64,000 nt of DNA from Paracoccaceae bacterium (lineage in GTDB: Bacteria > Pseudomonadota > Alphaproteobacteria > Rhodobacterales > Rhodobacteraceae), in contig JANSXZ010000003.1 in the NCBI GenBank assembly GCA_024742705.1, forward strand, positions 1 to 64,000, written 5' to 3'. How positions within the stretch are numbered: the stretch's first letter is position 1; each line of letters begins with the position of its first letter. The notes below the pieces were generated by a model. The model searched no databases, was not told the origin of the DNA, and saw nothing but the letters and a program-made list of their open reading frames with translations. Below, one piece after another: positions 16,959 to 24,581 of this stretch. The position numbers and the translations under genes are program-made.

Positions 16959-18731
16959 ATGAGGGCGGTTTTTGCTTTGGTTTTGACGGTCGTGCTGGGG
17001 CTGGCGCGGATGGTCCAGGCGCAAGAGGACGTGGTGTGGGTGCAGGTCGAGGCCCAGCCCAGCCTGACCGCCGCGCAAGAGCGCGCGCGCAGCTACGCCA
17101 GCGCCTTGCCCGATGTGAACGGCTTCGCCCTCGGGGCGGGGTGGTATGGCATCGCGCTGGGGCCCTACCTGCGGTCGGATGCCGAACAGGTGTTGCGCGT
17201 CTACCGCGCCGAAGGCCGGATACCCCGCGACAGCTATATCGCGTTTTCAAGCACTTACCGCGAACAATTCTACCCGGTCGGCGCCAATGTGCTGAACCGT
17301 GGCGTGATCGAGCCACCGGTCCTGCCGCAATCCGACGCACCGCAGACAGCCGCCGCATCCCAGCCCGAGCCTGAACCCCAGCCGCAGGCCGAACCGCAGC
17401 CCGAACCGGACGAAACCCCGGCCGAAGCGCGCCGCAGCGAGGCACGGCTGACCGGTCAGGAGCGGCGCGACCTGCAAGTCGCCCTGCAATGGGCCGGCTA
17501 CTACAACGCCGCCATCGACGGTGCCTTCGGGCGCGGCACCCGCGCTTCGATGTCCGAATGGCAGATCGGCAACGGCTATGAGCCGACCGGCGTTCTGACG
17601 ACGCGCCAGCGTCAGGTGCTGCTGGATCAGTACAACGCCCCGCTCACCAGCGTCGGAATGACGCTGCAACGCGACGACCGCGCCGGGATCGAAATTGCCT
17701 TGCCGATGGCCGAGGTCGGATTTGACCGCTACGACCCGCCTTTCGCGCATTACGACAGCACCGCAGACCTGGGCGTGCGCGTGCTGCTGATCAGCCAGCG
17801 GGGCGACCGCGCCACGTTGTTCGGGCTGTATGACATCATGCAGACCCTGGAAATCGTGCCTCTCGATGGCCCCCGATCGCGCGAGAGCGACGGTTTCAGC
17901 CTGACGGGACGCAACGGGCGCATCGTGTCGCACACCGAAGCGACGTTGTCGGGCGGCGAGATCAAGGGCTTCACGCTGATCTGGCCCGCAGGCGACGAAG
18001 CCCGCCGCACCCGCGTTCTGGACGCCATGCGCAGCACATTCCGCGCCCTGCCCGGCGCGCTGGATGCGGCGGCGGGCGCCGGCACGGTGCAGAACATCGA
18101 TCTGGTGGCCGGGTTGCAGGTGCGCCGGCCCCGGTTGTCGCGGTCGGGCTTCTACGTCGACAGGTCGGGCGCGGTGGTGACAACCGCCGAAGCGGTGGCC
18201 GGGTGCACGCGGATCACGCTCGACGCGGATCACGACGCCCGTGTCGTCGCCACAGACATGACGTCGGGCATCGCGGTGCTGCGCCCGGCACAGGCACTGG
18301 CGCCGCCGGCGGTGGCCCGACTGGCACAGACGCCACCGCCCCTTGCATCGGATGTGGCCGTGGCCGGATACCCCTTCGAAGGCACGCTGACCGCGCCCAC
18401 CCTGACCTACGGCACCCTTGCCGACGTCAAGGGCCTGCAGGGCGAACCGGGGCTGCGCCGGCTGGCGCTGTCGGCGCTGCCTGGCGATGCCGGCGGCCCG
18501 GTTCTGGACGCCAGCGGATCGGTCATGGGCATGTTGCTGCCGAAATCGGGCAGCACGCGGCAATTGCCGGCGGATGTGTCCTTTGCCGCCGGCACTGACA
18601 GCGTTCTGGCCGCGCTGCGGCAGGCCGGGCTGACCGGTATCGGCGCCGGCGCGCCCGGCCCAGACGCCACGCCGCAGGAGCTGACCCGCGAGGGCACCGG
18701 GATGACCGTTCTGGTCAGCTGCTGGGACTGA
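16959..18731 (+). CDS. Exported SPOR-like / peptidoglycan-binding / trypsin-fold protein, catalytically dead
   Basis: A 590-residue exported protein with a signal peptide (about 1-21). Residues about 25-105 resemble a SPOR module, followed by a Pro/Glu-rich linker (119-158). A PG_binding_1 repeat lies at about 166-222 (LQVALQWAGYYNAAIDGAFG), and a trypsin-like domain at about 390-560. In the trypsin domain all three catalytic positions are changed. The His position in TNAHVV reads TTAEAV (Glu411), the Asp position in DLALL reads GIAVL (Gly437), and the Ser position in GDSGGP reads GDAGGP (Ala511). It is therefore probably a peptidoglycan-binding scaffold or sensor in the periplasm rather than a protease. 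The surrounding fold motifs remain clear. Confidence 0.85.
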   Translation: MRAVFALVLTVVLGLARMVQAQEDVVWVQVEAQPSLTAAQERARSYASALPDVNGFALGAGWYGIALGPYLRSDAEQVLRVYRAEGRIPRDSYIAFSSTYREQFYPVGANVLNRGVIEPPVLPQSDAPQTAAASQPEPEPQPQAEPQPEPDETPAEARRSEARLTGQERRDLQVALQWAGYYNAAIDGAFGRGTRASMSEWQIGNGYEPTGVLTTRQRQVLLDQYNAPLTSVGMTLQRDDRAGIEIALPMAEVGFDRYDPPFAHYDSTADLGVRVLLISQRGDRATLFGLYDIMQTLEIVPLDGPRSRESDGFSLTGRNGRIVSHTEATLSGGEIKGFTLIWPAGDEARRTRVLDAMRSTFRALPGALDAAAGAGTVQNIDLVAGLQVRRPRLSRSGFYVDRSGAVVTTAEAVAGCTRITLDADHDARVVATDMTSGIAVLRPAQALAPPAVARLAQTPPPLASDVAVAGYPFEGTLTAPTLTYGTLADVKGLQGEPGLRRLALSALPGDAGGPVLDASGSVMGMLLPKSGSTRQLPADVSFAAGTDSVLAALRQAGLTGIGAGAPGPDATPQELTREGTGMTVLVSCWD

Positions 18732-20370
18732 CGCCAGGATCGCCAGCGGCGTCTTGGCCGGGGCCTGTGCCCCGGCTCAGCGCCGGGGTCAGGTGAACCA
18801 GCGTCGGCCCCGGCGCCGAAAACGCATCGACCACGGCGCGCTGCATTTCCGCAAGGTTCGCGGGCGCCACGGCCCGCGCGCCAAAGGCACGCGCCAGCGC
18901 GCCGAAATCGGGGTTGCGCGCCTCCACGGCATTGGGCGCGATCTGTCCGCGCACCATGCTGTCCTCGATCTCCTTCAGCTTGCCGTTGTCCCACAGAAGG
19001 ATCGGCAGGCTGAGGTTCAGTTCGACGGCAACGCCGATTTCAGGCAGCGTATAGTGGAAACCGTAATCGCCAATGATCGCCAGCGTCGGTCGCCCGCGCC
19101 GCGCGATGGCACCGCCGATGGCCGCCGGTGTGGCATAGCCCAGCGTGCCGAAACCGAAGGGATGGTGCCAGTGGCCGGGGCGATCCATCGGCCAGACCTC
19201 CTTGGCGACATAGGCGAATTGCGTCATGTCGGAATAGATCATCGTGTCGCGCGGCAGACACGCGCGTAGCGCATCGCAGATCGGCACGATGCCGGGACGT
19301 TCGGCATCGACCTCGGCGCGGAAGGCGGCCGCCTGCGCCGCCATGCGCCCCTCGTCCCAGAGAAACGGTTTTTCCCCGGCCCAGGCTTCGACCCGCGCCA
19401 GCAACGCGGCGACGAACCCCGGCGCGTCGGAATGCACCGCCAGATCGCCGGCGGCCAGATCGCTCAGAACCGACGCATCCACGTCGACACGGACCATCGG
19501 GCACCGGTGGCCAAGCGCATCGCGCCAAAGATCCACCTCGGCCAGTTCCGTGCCGATCGCCAGCACCAGATCGGCCTGCTCCATCACCGCGGCACTGCCC
19601 GGCCTTGCCAGAACCGCACCCAGGCACCTGGGATCGTCGCCGTCTATCGCCCCGCGTCCGGCATAGGTGGTCATCGCCAGCGCACCGGTCCGCCGGACCA
19701 GTTCCTTCAGGCCCGCACAGCCCCGTGCGCCGCCGCCCAGTATCACGACCGGGCGCTGCGCGCCCTGCAACAGCGCCTCGGCACGCGCCAGAACAGCGGC
19801 CGCAGGCACGCCTGGCAAGGCGGGCGGGGCGGGTGCCGGTGCCGGCGGCGCATCGGCCTGCAACAGCGCAATCGGCACCTGGATGTGTTTGGGGCGCGGG
19901 CGGCCGGTTTCGAATTCGGCCAGCGCGCGATCCACCAACGCATAGGCCGCGTCGGCGCTGCGCGCCTCCTCGGACCAGTCGCAGACCGTCGCCGCCGCCG
20001 CCCTCTGATCGCGCATCTGGTGCAACTGGCCCTTGCGCGCCGCCGTCTCGTCGAGACAGCTGGACAGCACCAGCAAAGGCACCGAATCCGAATAGGCCTG
20101 GCCCATCGGTGTCATCGCGTTGCACAGCCCCGGCCCGGTGATCACATAGGCAACGCCGGGTTTGCCGGTTGCGCGGGCATAGCCATCGGCCATGAAGCCG
20201 GCGCCCTGTTCGTGGCGCGCCAGAACATGGGTGATCCCCGCCTCGTGAATACCGCGGTACATCTCCTGATTGTGCACGCCGGGGATGCCGAAGATCACGT
20301 CGATGCCACGGGCACGCAACATGTGGGAAATCTGTGCGCCAAGCGGGCGCCGTGGCGATGTGACAGGCAT
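18715..20370 (-). CDS. ThDP-dependent acetolactate synthase-like enzyme (AruI-like)
   Basis: A 551-residue enzyme with the three-domain ThDP fold. The N-terminal Pyr domain has IFGIPGVHNQEMYRG, the cofactor-activating Glu in ARHEQGAGFMADGYARATG, and GPGLCNAMTPMGQAY. The C-terminal PP domain has GDYGFHYTLPEIG ending in WDNGKL, where the usual GDG is GDY. The IPGVH opening resembles 5-guanidino-2-oxopentanoate decarboxylase (AruI) and related decarboxylases more than true acetolactate synthase. I start it at 20370, where ATG overlaps the trkH stop by one base and GGAGAGCCTG precedes it. Its 3' end overlaps the convergent trypsin-fold gene by 17 bases. The substrate is not established. Confidence 0.82.
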   Translation of the reverse strand: MPVTSPRRPLGAQISHMLRARGIDVIFGIPGVHNQEMYRGIHEAGITHVLARHEQGAGFMADGYARATGKPGVAYVITGPGLCNAMTPMGQAYSDSVPLLVLSSCLDETAARKGQLHQMRDQRAAAATVCDWSEEARSADAAYALVDRALAEFETGRPRPKHIQVPIALLQADAPPAPAPAPPALPGVPAAAVLARAEALLQGAQRPVVILGGGARGCAGLKELVRRTGALAMTTYAGRGAIDGDDPRCLGAVLARPGSAAVMEQADLVLAIGTELAEVDLWRDALGHRCPMVRVDVDASVLSDLAAGDLAVHSDAPGFVAALLARVEAWAGEKPFLWDEGRMAAQAAAFRAEVDAERPGIVPICDALRACLPRDTMIYSDMTQFAYVAKEVWPMDRPGHWHHPFGFGTLGYATPAAIGGAIARRGRPTLAIIGDYGFHYTLPEIGVAVELNLSLPILLWDNGKLKEIEDSMVRGQIAPNAVEARNPDFGALARAFGARAVAPANLAEMQRAVVDAFSAPGPTLVHLTPALSRGTGPGQDAAGDPGVSPSS

Positions 20371-21818
20371 CAGGCTCTCCAGAAGGGGACGGTTAGTATG
20401 ACAAAGACCGCCAGCAATTCGAGACGCCCCAGCAGCATCGCCGCCGAAAGGATCCATTTGGCGGTGTCGTTCAGGCTGGCGAAGTTCCCGGTCGGGCCGA
20501 TCCGGTCGCCCAGCCCCGGCCCGATGTTGGCCAGCGCCGAAGCCGCGCCCGAAAGCGACGTGATGAAATCCAGCCCCGTAAGGCCCAGCGCCACAGCCGT
20601 CAGGCCCAGCGACACGATGAAGAACACGAAAAACGTCATCACCGAATTGAGCACCTCGTCATCGACGCGCCGTCCGGCGTAGCGCGGGGTAAAGATGCCA
20701 TTGGGCGAACGGGTGCGCTGAAGCTGGGTGCGGATTGACGCGAACAGAAGCTGATAGCGGAAGATCTTGATCGAACACGAGGTCGATCCGGCGCATCCCC
20801 CGATCAGCCCGATGAAGAAGAACACCGCGATCAGCAGGCTGCCCCATTGCATGTAGTCGGCGCTGGCATAGCCGGTGCCGCTGATGATCGACGTGGCATT
20901 GAACAGTGCTTCGCGCAGGGCCGCCTCGGGATGGCGCGGTTGCACCATGTGCAGCACCAGGGCCATGCCCAGCGTAAGCGCGCACAGAAGAAGGATGAAC
21001 GCGCGCACCTGCACGTCGCGCCACACCGCCAATGTGCTGCCATTGACCATCTGCACATAGCGCACGAAGGGCAAGGCAGCGAGGATCATGAAAACCGTGG
21101 CAACATATTCGAGCGGTCCCGAAAAGGTTGCGAAAGAGGCATCGTAGTTGGAAAAACCACCCGTCGAAACGGTGGTCAGCGCGTGCACAACCGCGTCGAA
21201 GGGCTGCATCCCGAACGTGATGTAGAAGAACACGCAGGCCACCGTGATCGAAACATAGATCACCGCGATGCGGCTGGCGATTTCGGTCGCACGGGGCAGG
21301 ATCTTGCCCATCGTGTCGAAGGATTCGGATTTGAAGATCTGCATCCCGCCGACACGCAGTTCGGGCAGAAAGACCATCGCCACCACGATGATGCCGATGC
21401 CGCCCAGCCATTGCAGGATACCCCGCCACAGCAACAGGCCACGCGGCAGCGCTTCCAGCCCGCTGAAGACGGTTGCGCCTGTGGTTGTCAGGCCCGACAT
21501 CGCCTCGAAGAAGGCATCGACAAACCGCGCTTCGGTCGCGCCCAGGACAAACGGAATGGCCGCGAACAGCGGCAGCGCCAGCCAGACGCCGGTGGTCAGC
21601 AGGAAGGTTTGCTGAATGCTCAGCCCCTGCTTGACGCCATTGGCGCAGCTCAACGCGACCAGCCCGCCGCCCAGCGTGGTGATTACCGCGCTTTCCAGGA
21701 AGACCTGCCAATGAACGTTGCCATCGGCCAGGTCCAGAAGCATCGGCACGATCATCGACGCGCCCAGAACCGCGACGAGCAGACCGATCACATATCCGAC
21801 GGGGCGCAGATCCAACAT
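20370..21818 (-). CDS. trkH: TrkH-type potassium uptake protein
   Basis: A 482-residue inner-membrane K+ translocating subunit. It has the four M1-P-M2 pore repeats of the SKT superfamily, with selectivity glycines visible in SGLTTTGATVFSG, TTVSTGGFSNYDASF, SIISGTGYASADY and ALANIGPGLGD. It normally works with the cytoplasmic TrkA NAD-binding subunit, which is not in the window. The ATG at 21818 gives the standard family N-terminus (MLDLRPVGYVIGLL). The frame extends far upstream, but that part is the antisense of the phasin-like gene. It is translationally coupled to the ThDP enzyme gene (TGATG). Confidence 0.94.
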   Translation of the reverse strand: MLDLRPVGYVIGLLVAVLGASMIVPMLLDLADGNVHWQVFLESAVITTLGGGLVALSCANGVKQGLSIQQTFLLTTGVWLALPLFAAIPFVLGATEARFVDAFFEAMSGLTTTGATVFSGLEALPRGLLLWRGILQWLGGIGIIVVAMVFLPELRVGGMQIFKSESFDTMGKILPRATEIASRIAVIYVSITVACVFFYITFGMQPFDAVVHALTTVSTGGFSNYDASFATFSGPLEYVATVFMILAALPFVRYVQMVNGSTLAVWRDVQVRAFILLLCALTLGMALVLHMVQPRHPEAALREALFNATSIISGTGYASADYMQWGSLLIAVFFFIGLIGGCAGSTSCSIKIFRYQLLFASIRTQLQRTRSPNGIFTPRYAGRRVDDEVLNSVMTFFVFFIVSLGLTAVALGLTGLDFITSLSGAASALANIGPGLGDRIGPTGNFASLNDTAKWILSAAMLLGRLELLAVFVILTVPFWRA

Positions 21819-21859
21819 TCCGCAGGCTTGTCCCGCGCCCGCCGCGCTGTCAAGCGGTG

Positions 21860-22459
21860 CTAGGGTTTGGGCGTTGTCTTGCGGGGCGCGGCACGGCGTG
21901 CGGCGGGTTTGGTGGCCTTGGCCGCAGGCTTGCGGCGCGCTGCCGGTTTCGCCGCCGCTGCCGGGGCGGCCTTGGGCGCGGCCGGTTGCGATGCCGGGGC
22001 GGCCGGTTTTGCGGGCGCCGCTGCAGCGGCGGCGGCCGGTTGCGCGGGTTTCGGCGTGGCCTTTGCCGGCTCGGCCCGTTTCGGTGACGGTGCCGCACTT
22101 TCGGCTTGGGCCGAGGGTGCCGGTGCGGCTGGCGTCGGTGCCGCGGGCGTTTCCGGCGCGGCAACCTCGGGGGCCGCCGCCGCTGGCTCGGGCGCCGCCG
22201 CTGGCTCGGGCGCCGCCGCAACGACGGGAACCGGCGTATCCTGCGGCGCCAATTGCTTCGTGCGCACCGGGCCGGGCAGCGCCAGGGGCAAGGTTTCTTC
22301 GTTCAGCATCAGGTGCCGCAGCGCCCGCGCCGACCGGATCGGCGCGATCATCAGGCCGCGATTGACCTCCTGCATCACCTTGACCTGCGAGGTAAAGACC
22401 TGCCCGGCGACGCGCAGACACTTCACCGAAAGTCGAAACTGGGTTTCCACAATGCTCAT
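21860..22459 (-). CDS. Phasin-like protein with Ala/Pro/Lys-rich tail
   Basis: A 199-residue protein in two distinct parts. Residues 1-75 are helical and phasin-like (VETQFRLSVKCLRVAGQVFT, then MQEVNRGLMIAPIRSARAL). Residues about 80-199 are a low-complexity tail rich in Ala and Pro, becoming Lys/Arg rich at the end (RRKPAAKATKPAARRAAPRK), like the histone H1-type tails of PhaF-class granule proteins. A tandem 18-bp repeat (22176-22211) encodes APEPAA twice. Binding to polyhydroxyalkanoate granules and to DNA is an inference from this layout. No PHA synthase or depolymerase is in the window. AGAGGA precedes the start. The gene lies between trkH and a short helical protein gene. Confidence 0.75.
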   Translation of the reverse strand: MSIVETQFRLSVKCLRVAGQVFTSQVKVMQEVNRGLMIAPIRSARALRHLMLNEETLPLALPGPVRTKQLAPQDTPVPVVAAAPEPAAAPEPAAAAPEVAAPETPAAPTPAAPAPSAQAESAAPSPKRAEPAKATPKPAQPAAAAAAAPAKPAAPASQPAAPKAAPAAAAKPAARRKPAAKATKPAARRAAPRKTTPKP

Positions 22460-22479
22460 GTTCTGATCCTCTGTTGTGC

Positions 22480-22824
22480 TCAGTGGAGGGTTGGCGCCGC
22501 GCGCGGGCCGAACCGTGCCGGCCCCGATTGCGACAGTCGCTCGCGGTTCAGCGCGGCACGATCCGAAAGCGGATCGATCATCGCCTGCATCACCCGGTCC
22601 GGGGTCTGCCCCGACAGGGCGGCAAGCAGAGCCGACAGGTAAGCCTCGGTGAAAGCGGGCAGTTTCTCGCTCAGCATATCGGCGTTTTCGGTGTCCGATA
22701 CGGTCCAGCCGCCCACCATGCCCATCAGCCGCATGGTCACCACACGGTTCGCATCCAGCCCCAGCCGGGCGCAATTTATCCACAGCTGAGCCATATCGTT
22801 GGCGCGGTGCAAACCCTGTTCCAT
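22480..22824 (-). CDS. Short helical protein of unknown function
   Basis: A 114-residue protein I cannot assign with confidence. It is predicted mostly helical, with a motif RVVTMRLMGMVGGWTVSDTE (residues 27-46) followed by NADMLSEKLPAFTEAYLSAL. Similar short helical proteins with an RMMGMAGxW-like core occur in Rhodobacterales and are sometimes mis-labelled in databases; from memory they look phasin-like. It precedes the phasin-like gene by 20 bases on the same strand, which suggests a shared granule-related role. Its ATG overlaps the stop of the LprI-like gene (TGATG). Confidence 0.7.
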   Translation of the reverse strand: MEQGLHRANDMAQLWINCARLGLDANRVVTMRLMGMVGGWTVSDTENADMLSEKLPAFTEAYLSALLAALSGQTPDRVMQAMIDPLSDRAALNRERLSQSGPARFGPRAAPTLH

Positions 22825-23216
22825 CAGTCGATCTCTCCAAAAATCCGCAGGTCGGCGACCCGGTTCAGGGTCAGCCTTTCCATACAGGTGTCGCGCAGAA
22901 GCGGCTGCATCGAACCGCCCCGCGCCAAAGTGCTTTCGGCGGCGCAGGCCAGGTCGCGAAACGCGATCCATCCGCGCTGTGCCGCGCGCAGCAGGTCGGT
23001 GCCGGGTGTCTGGTTCGCGTCCAGCATCGTGTCGCGCGCCGCGGCGCGGTCCATCGCGATGCGGTAGACACGGTTCAGTTCGCGATCCGCCGCGTCGTAG
23101 CTTTCGGCGGCGCACAGGTTCATTTCGGCCTGTGTGCGCGCCGCGTCGCAGGGATCGGTCTGCGCCGCCAGCGCGCAGGGCATTCCGAGTATCGCAGCAA
23201 GGGCGATGTATCGCAT
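22824..23216 (-). CDS. LprI/DUF1311-type exported protein
   Basis: A 130-residue protein with a signal peptide (residues 1-18, MRYIALAAILGMPCALAA) and a DUF1311/LprI-type domain. Cys residues are at DPCDAARTQ, MNLCAAESYD, LACAAES and DTCMERLT; the CDxA...MNxCA pattern is characteristic. LprI proteins of mycobacteria inhibit lysozyme; most proteobacterial members are uncharacterised. Periplasmic location is inferred. AGAAGG lies upstream of the ATG at 23216. It is the first gene of a run of three with overlapping or close starts (LprI-like, helical protein, phasin-like). Confidence 0.85.
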   Translation of the reverse strand: MRYIALAAILGMPCALAAQTDPCDAARTQAEMNLCAAESYDAADRELNRVYRIAMDRAAARDTMLDANQTPGTDLLRAAQRGWIAFRDLACAAESTLARGGSMQPLLRDTCMERLTLNRVADLRIFGEID

Positions 23217-23325
23217 GACGGCCTTCTTTCATTCCGGTCATGCTTGCATAGCCCAGTTCGCGCCGCTGCAAAAGTGAAAATGCTGCACTGCGGCATTGCG
23301 CGCGGAAAATGGCCGATGCAGCACG

Positions 23326-23354
23326 AAAAACGCCGCACCCGAAAGGGCGCGGCG
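23326..23354 (-). terminator. Intrinsic terminator after folE2
   Basis: On the minus strand a GC-rich stem, CGCCGCGCCC paired with GGGTGCGGCG (one G-T pair), has loop TTTC and is followed by TTTTT. It lies about 30 bases past the folE2 stop, in the 165-base gap before the LprI-like gene, so it separates the folE2 transcript from the next unit. Confidence 0.9.
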
Positions 23355-23381
23355 CGTAAGCGGCGGTGGCCCGGAAAACTG

Positions 23382-24485
23382 TCAGCCGACGTGGAAGAGG
23401 CTGCGGAACAGGTGCGGGTCGATGCTGGTGCCGGCGAAGGTGGGGCCTTCGGTCAGAACGCTGACCGCGTCATGACTGTGCAGGCTTTCTTGATGGCTGG
23501 CGACGACGCGAAAGTCGCCGATCCGCACATCCGCCTGCAATTGCTCGCAAAACAGCCGCGCGGCATCTTCCACAAAGATCGGGTTCGCGGCATTCAGTTC
23601 GGCAAAAGCCTGTTCATCCTCGCGTTTGACCATCACCTGGGTTTCCGTCGGCACGGCGCGGCGGCAGGCTTCGATCAGATCCTCGAACCACATGCACCCG
23701 GCATCGTCGTCCAGAACCACCGACAGCCGCGCGACGGACCGCTGGGAATGCGGCGTCGCCAGTTGCCCGCGGGTCGCGCGGGCATGTTCGCTCAGCTCCA
23801 GCGAGCAGGGGCAGGTTGAGGAATAGACGAAATCCAGATGCATGATCTTCTGGCGCACACCGCCGGTTTCAACCATTTCCAACGCGATATCATAATACTG
23901 ATACCCCGAAAGACCCGACCGCAGACTTTCAACGCGCATCGGAAAGGAAAATTTCATCTGGATGCGGGCGTCAAAGCTTTCCAGATCGGTCTTGTAGTCG
24001 TCCAGCGCCGCTTCGATCACTTCGAAGCTGAACGATTGGCCGGCGTGCTTGTAGAAGCTGCGCATGATCCGGGACATGTTGATGCCCTTCTTCTCGGCGT
24101 CGAGGCTGACGGTTCCGGTCACCGAGGTTTCCAGCGTCAGGTCGCCGTTGTCGCGCGTGCGCACCTTCAGCGGCAGGCGGAAGTTCGAAATGCCCACATG
24201 CTGGATCTGCGCCTTCGCCCCGCGGATCAGGCTGGAAGGGCCGTTCTGAAGGTCCGGCAGCGTGTCCTTGTAGGCGGTGGTTACATCGAATCCATCGGGG
24301 TATTCGCGCGAGAACGCCGGATAGGCATCGCCGGACGCGCCGGGGATGAGGCGCGCAACCGACGGATCCAGAGCCGCGATTTCGCTTTTGGATGCTGCCT
24401 TGGCCCAGGTCCGCAAGACATCGAGCGCGGCAAGCGCCTGATCGCGGTCAGGATGGGCGTTCAGGTCGGCGGTGTGAATGTTCAT
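23382..24485 (-). CDS. folE2: GTP cyclohydrolase FolE2 (type IB)
   Basis: A 367-residue enzyme of the tunnelling fold that converts GTP to dihydroneopterin triphosphate, the first step of folate synthesis. It is the form that does not require zinc and uses Mn or other divalent metals. Family landmarks are STCPCSLELSEHA, with the Cys that supplies a metal ligand (near residue 225), and the C-terminal ASHQESLHSHDAVSV. I use the ATG at 24485, preceded by AGGGGGAATACC. With folB and folP at 7.8-9.7 kb the window holds three steps of one pathway at two separate loci. In some bacteria folE2 is induced by zinc limitation via Zur; no clear Zur box is seen here. Confidence 0.94.
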   Translation of the reverse strand: MNIHTADLNAHPDRDQALAALDVLRTWAKAASKSEIAALDPSVARLIPGASGDAYPAFSREYPDGFDVTTAYKDTLPDLQNGPSSLIRGAKAQIQHVGISNFRLPLKVRTRDNGDLTLETSVTGTVSLDAEKKGINMSRIMRSFYKHAGQSFSFEVIEAALDDYKTDLESFDARIQMKFSFPMRVESLRSGLSGYQYYDIALEMVETGGVRQKIMHLDFVYSSTCPCSLELSEHARATRGQLATPHSQRSVARLSVVLDDDAGCMWFEDLIEACRRAVPTETQVMVKREDEQAFAELNAANPIFVEDAARLFCEQLQADVRIGDFRVVASHQESLHSHDAVSVLTEGPTFAGTSIDPHLFRSLFHVG

Positions 24486-24544
24486 GGTATTCCCCCTGCG
24501 TCGGCGTGTCTCCTTGAGATAGGATCCGTCCGCGCGTTTGTCCA

Positions 24545-24571
24545 ATCAATGCACAAGATACGCGCATTGAT
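24545..24571. promoter_or_regulatory. Inverted repeat upstream of folE2 (candidate operator)
   Basis: ATCAATGC at 24545-24552 and GCATTGAT at 24564-24571 form a perfect 8-bp inverted repeat with an 11-base spacer, centred about 73 bases upstream of the folE2 ATG in the short gap after metZ. The 19-base centre-to-centre distance suits a dimeric repressor bound on one face. It is not followed by a T-run, so a DNA operator is more likely than a terminator. The protein is unknown, and I do not see a match to a Zur consensus I can vouch for. Confidence 0.45.
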
Positions 24572-24581
24572 GCAGGCTGGA

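Noticed and set aside
21819-22421. Long open frame extending trkH upstream by about 200 codons
   Set aside because: It runs across the phasin-like gene in another frame of the same strand and has Arg/Ala-rich content; the ATG at 21818 gives the normal TrkH N-terminus.
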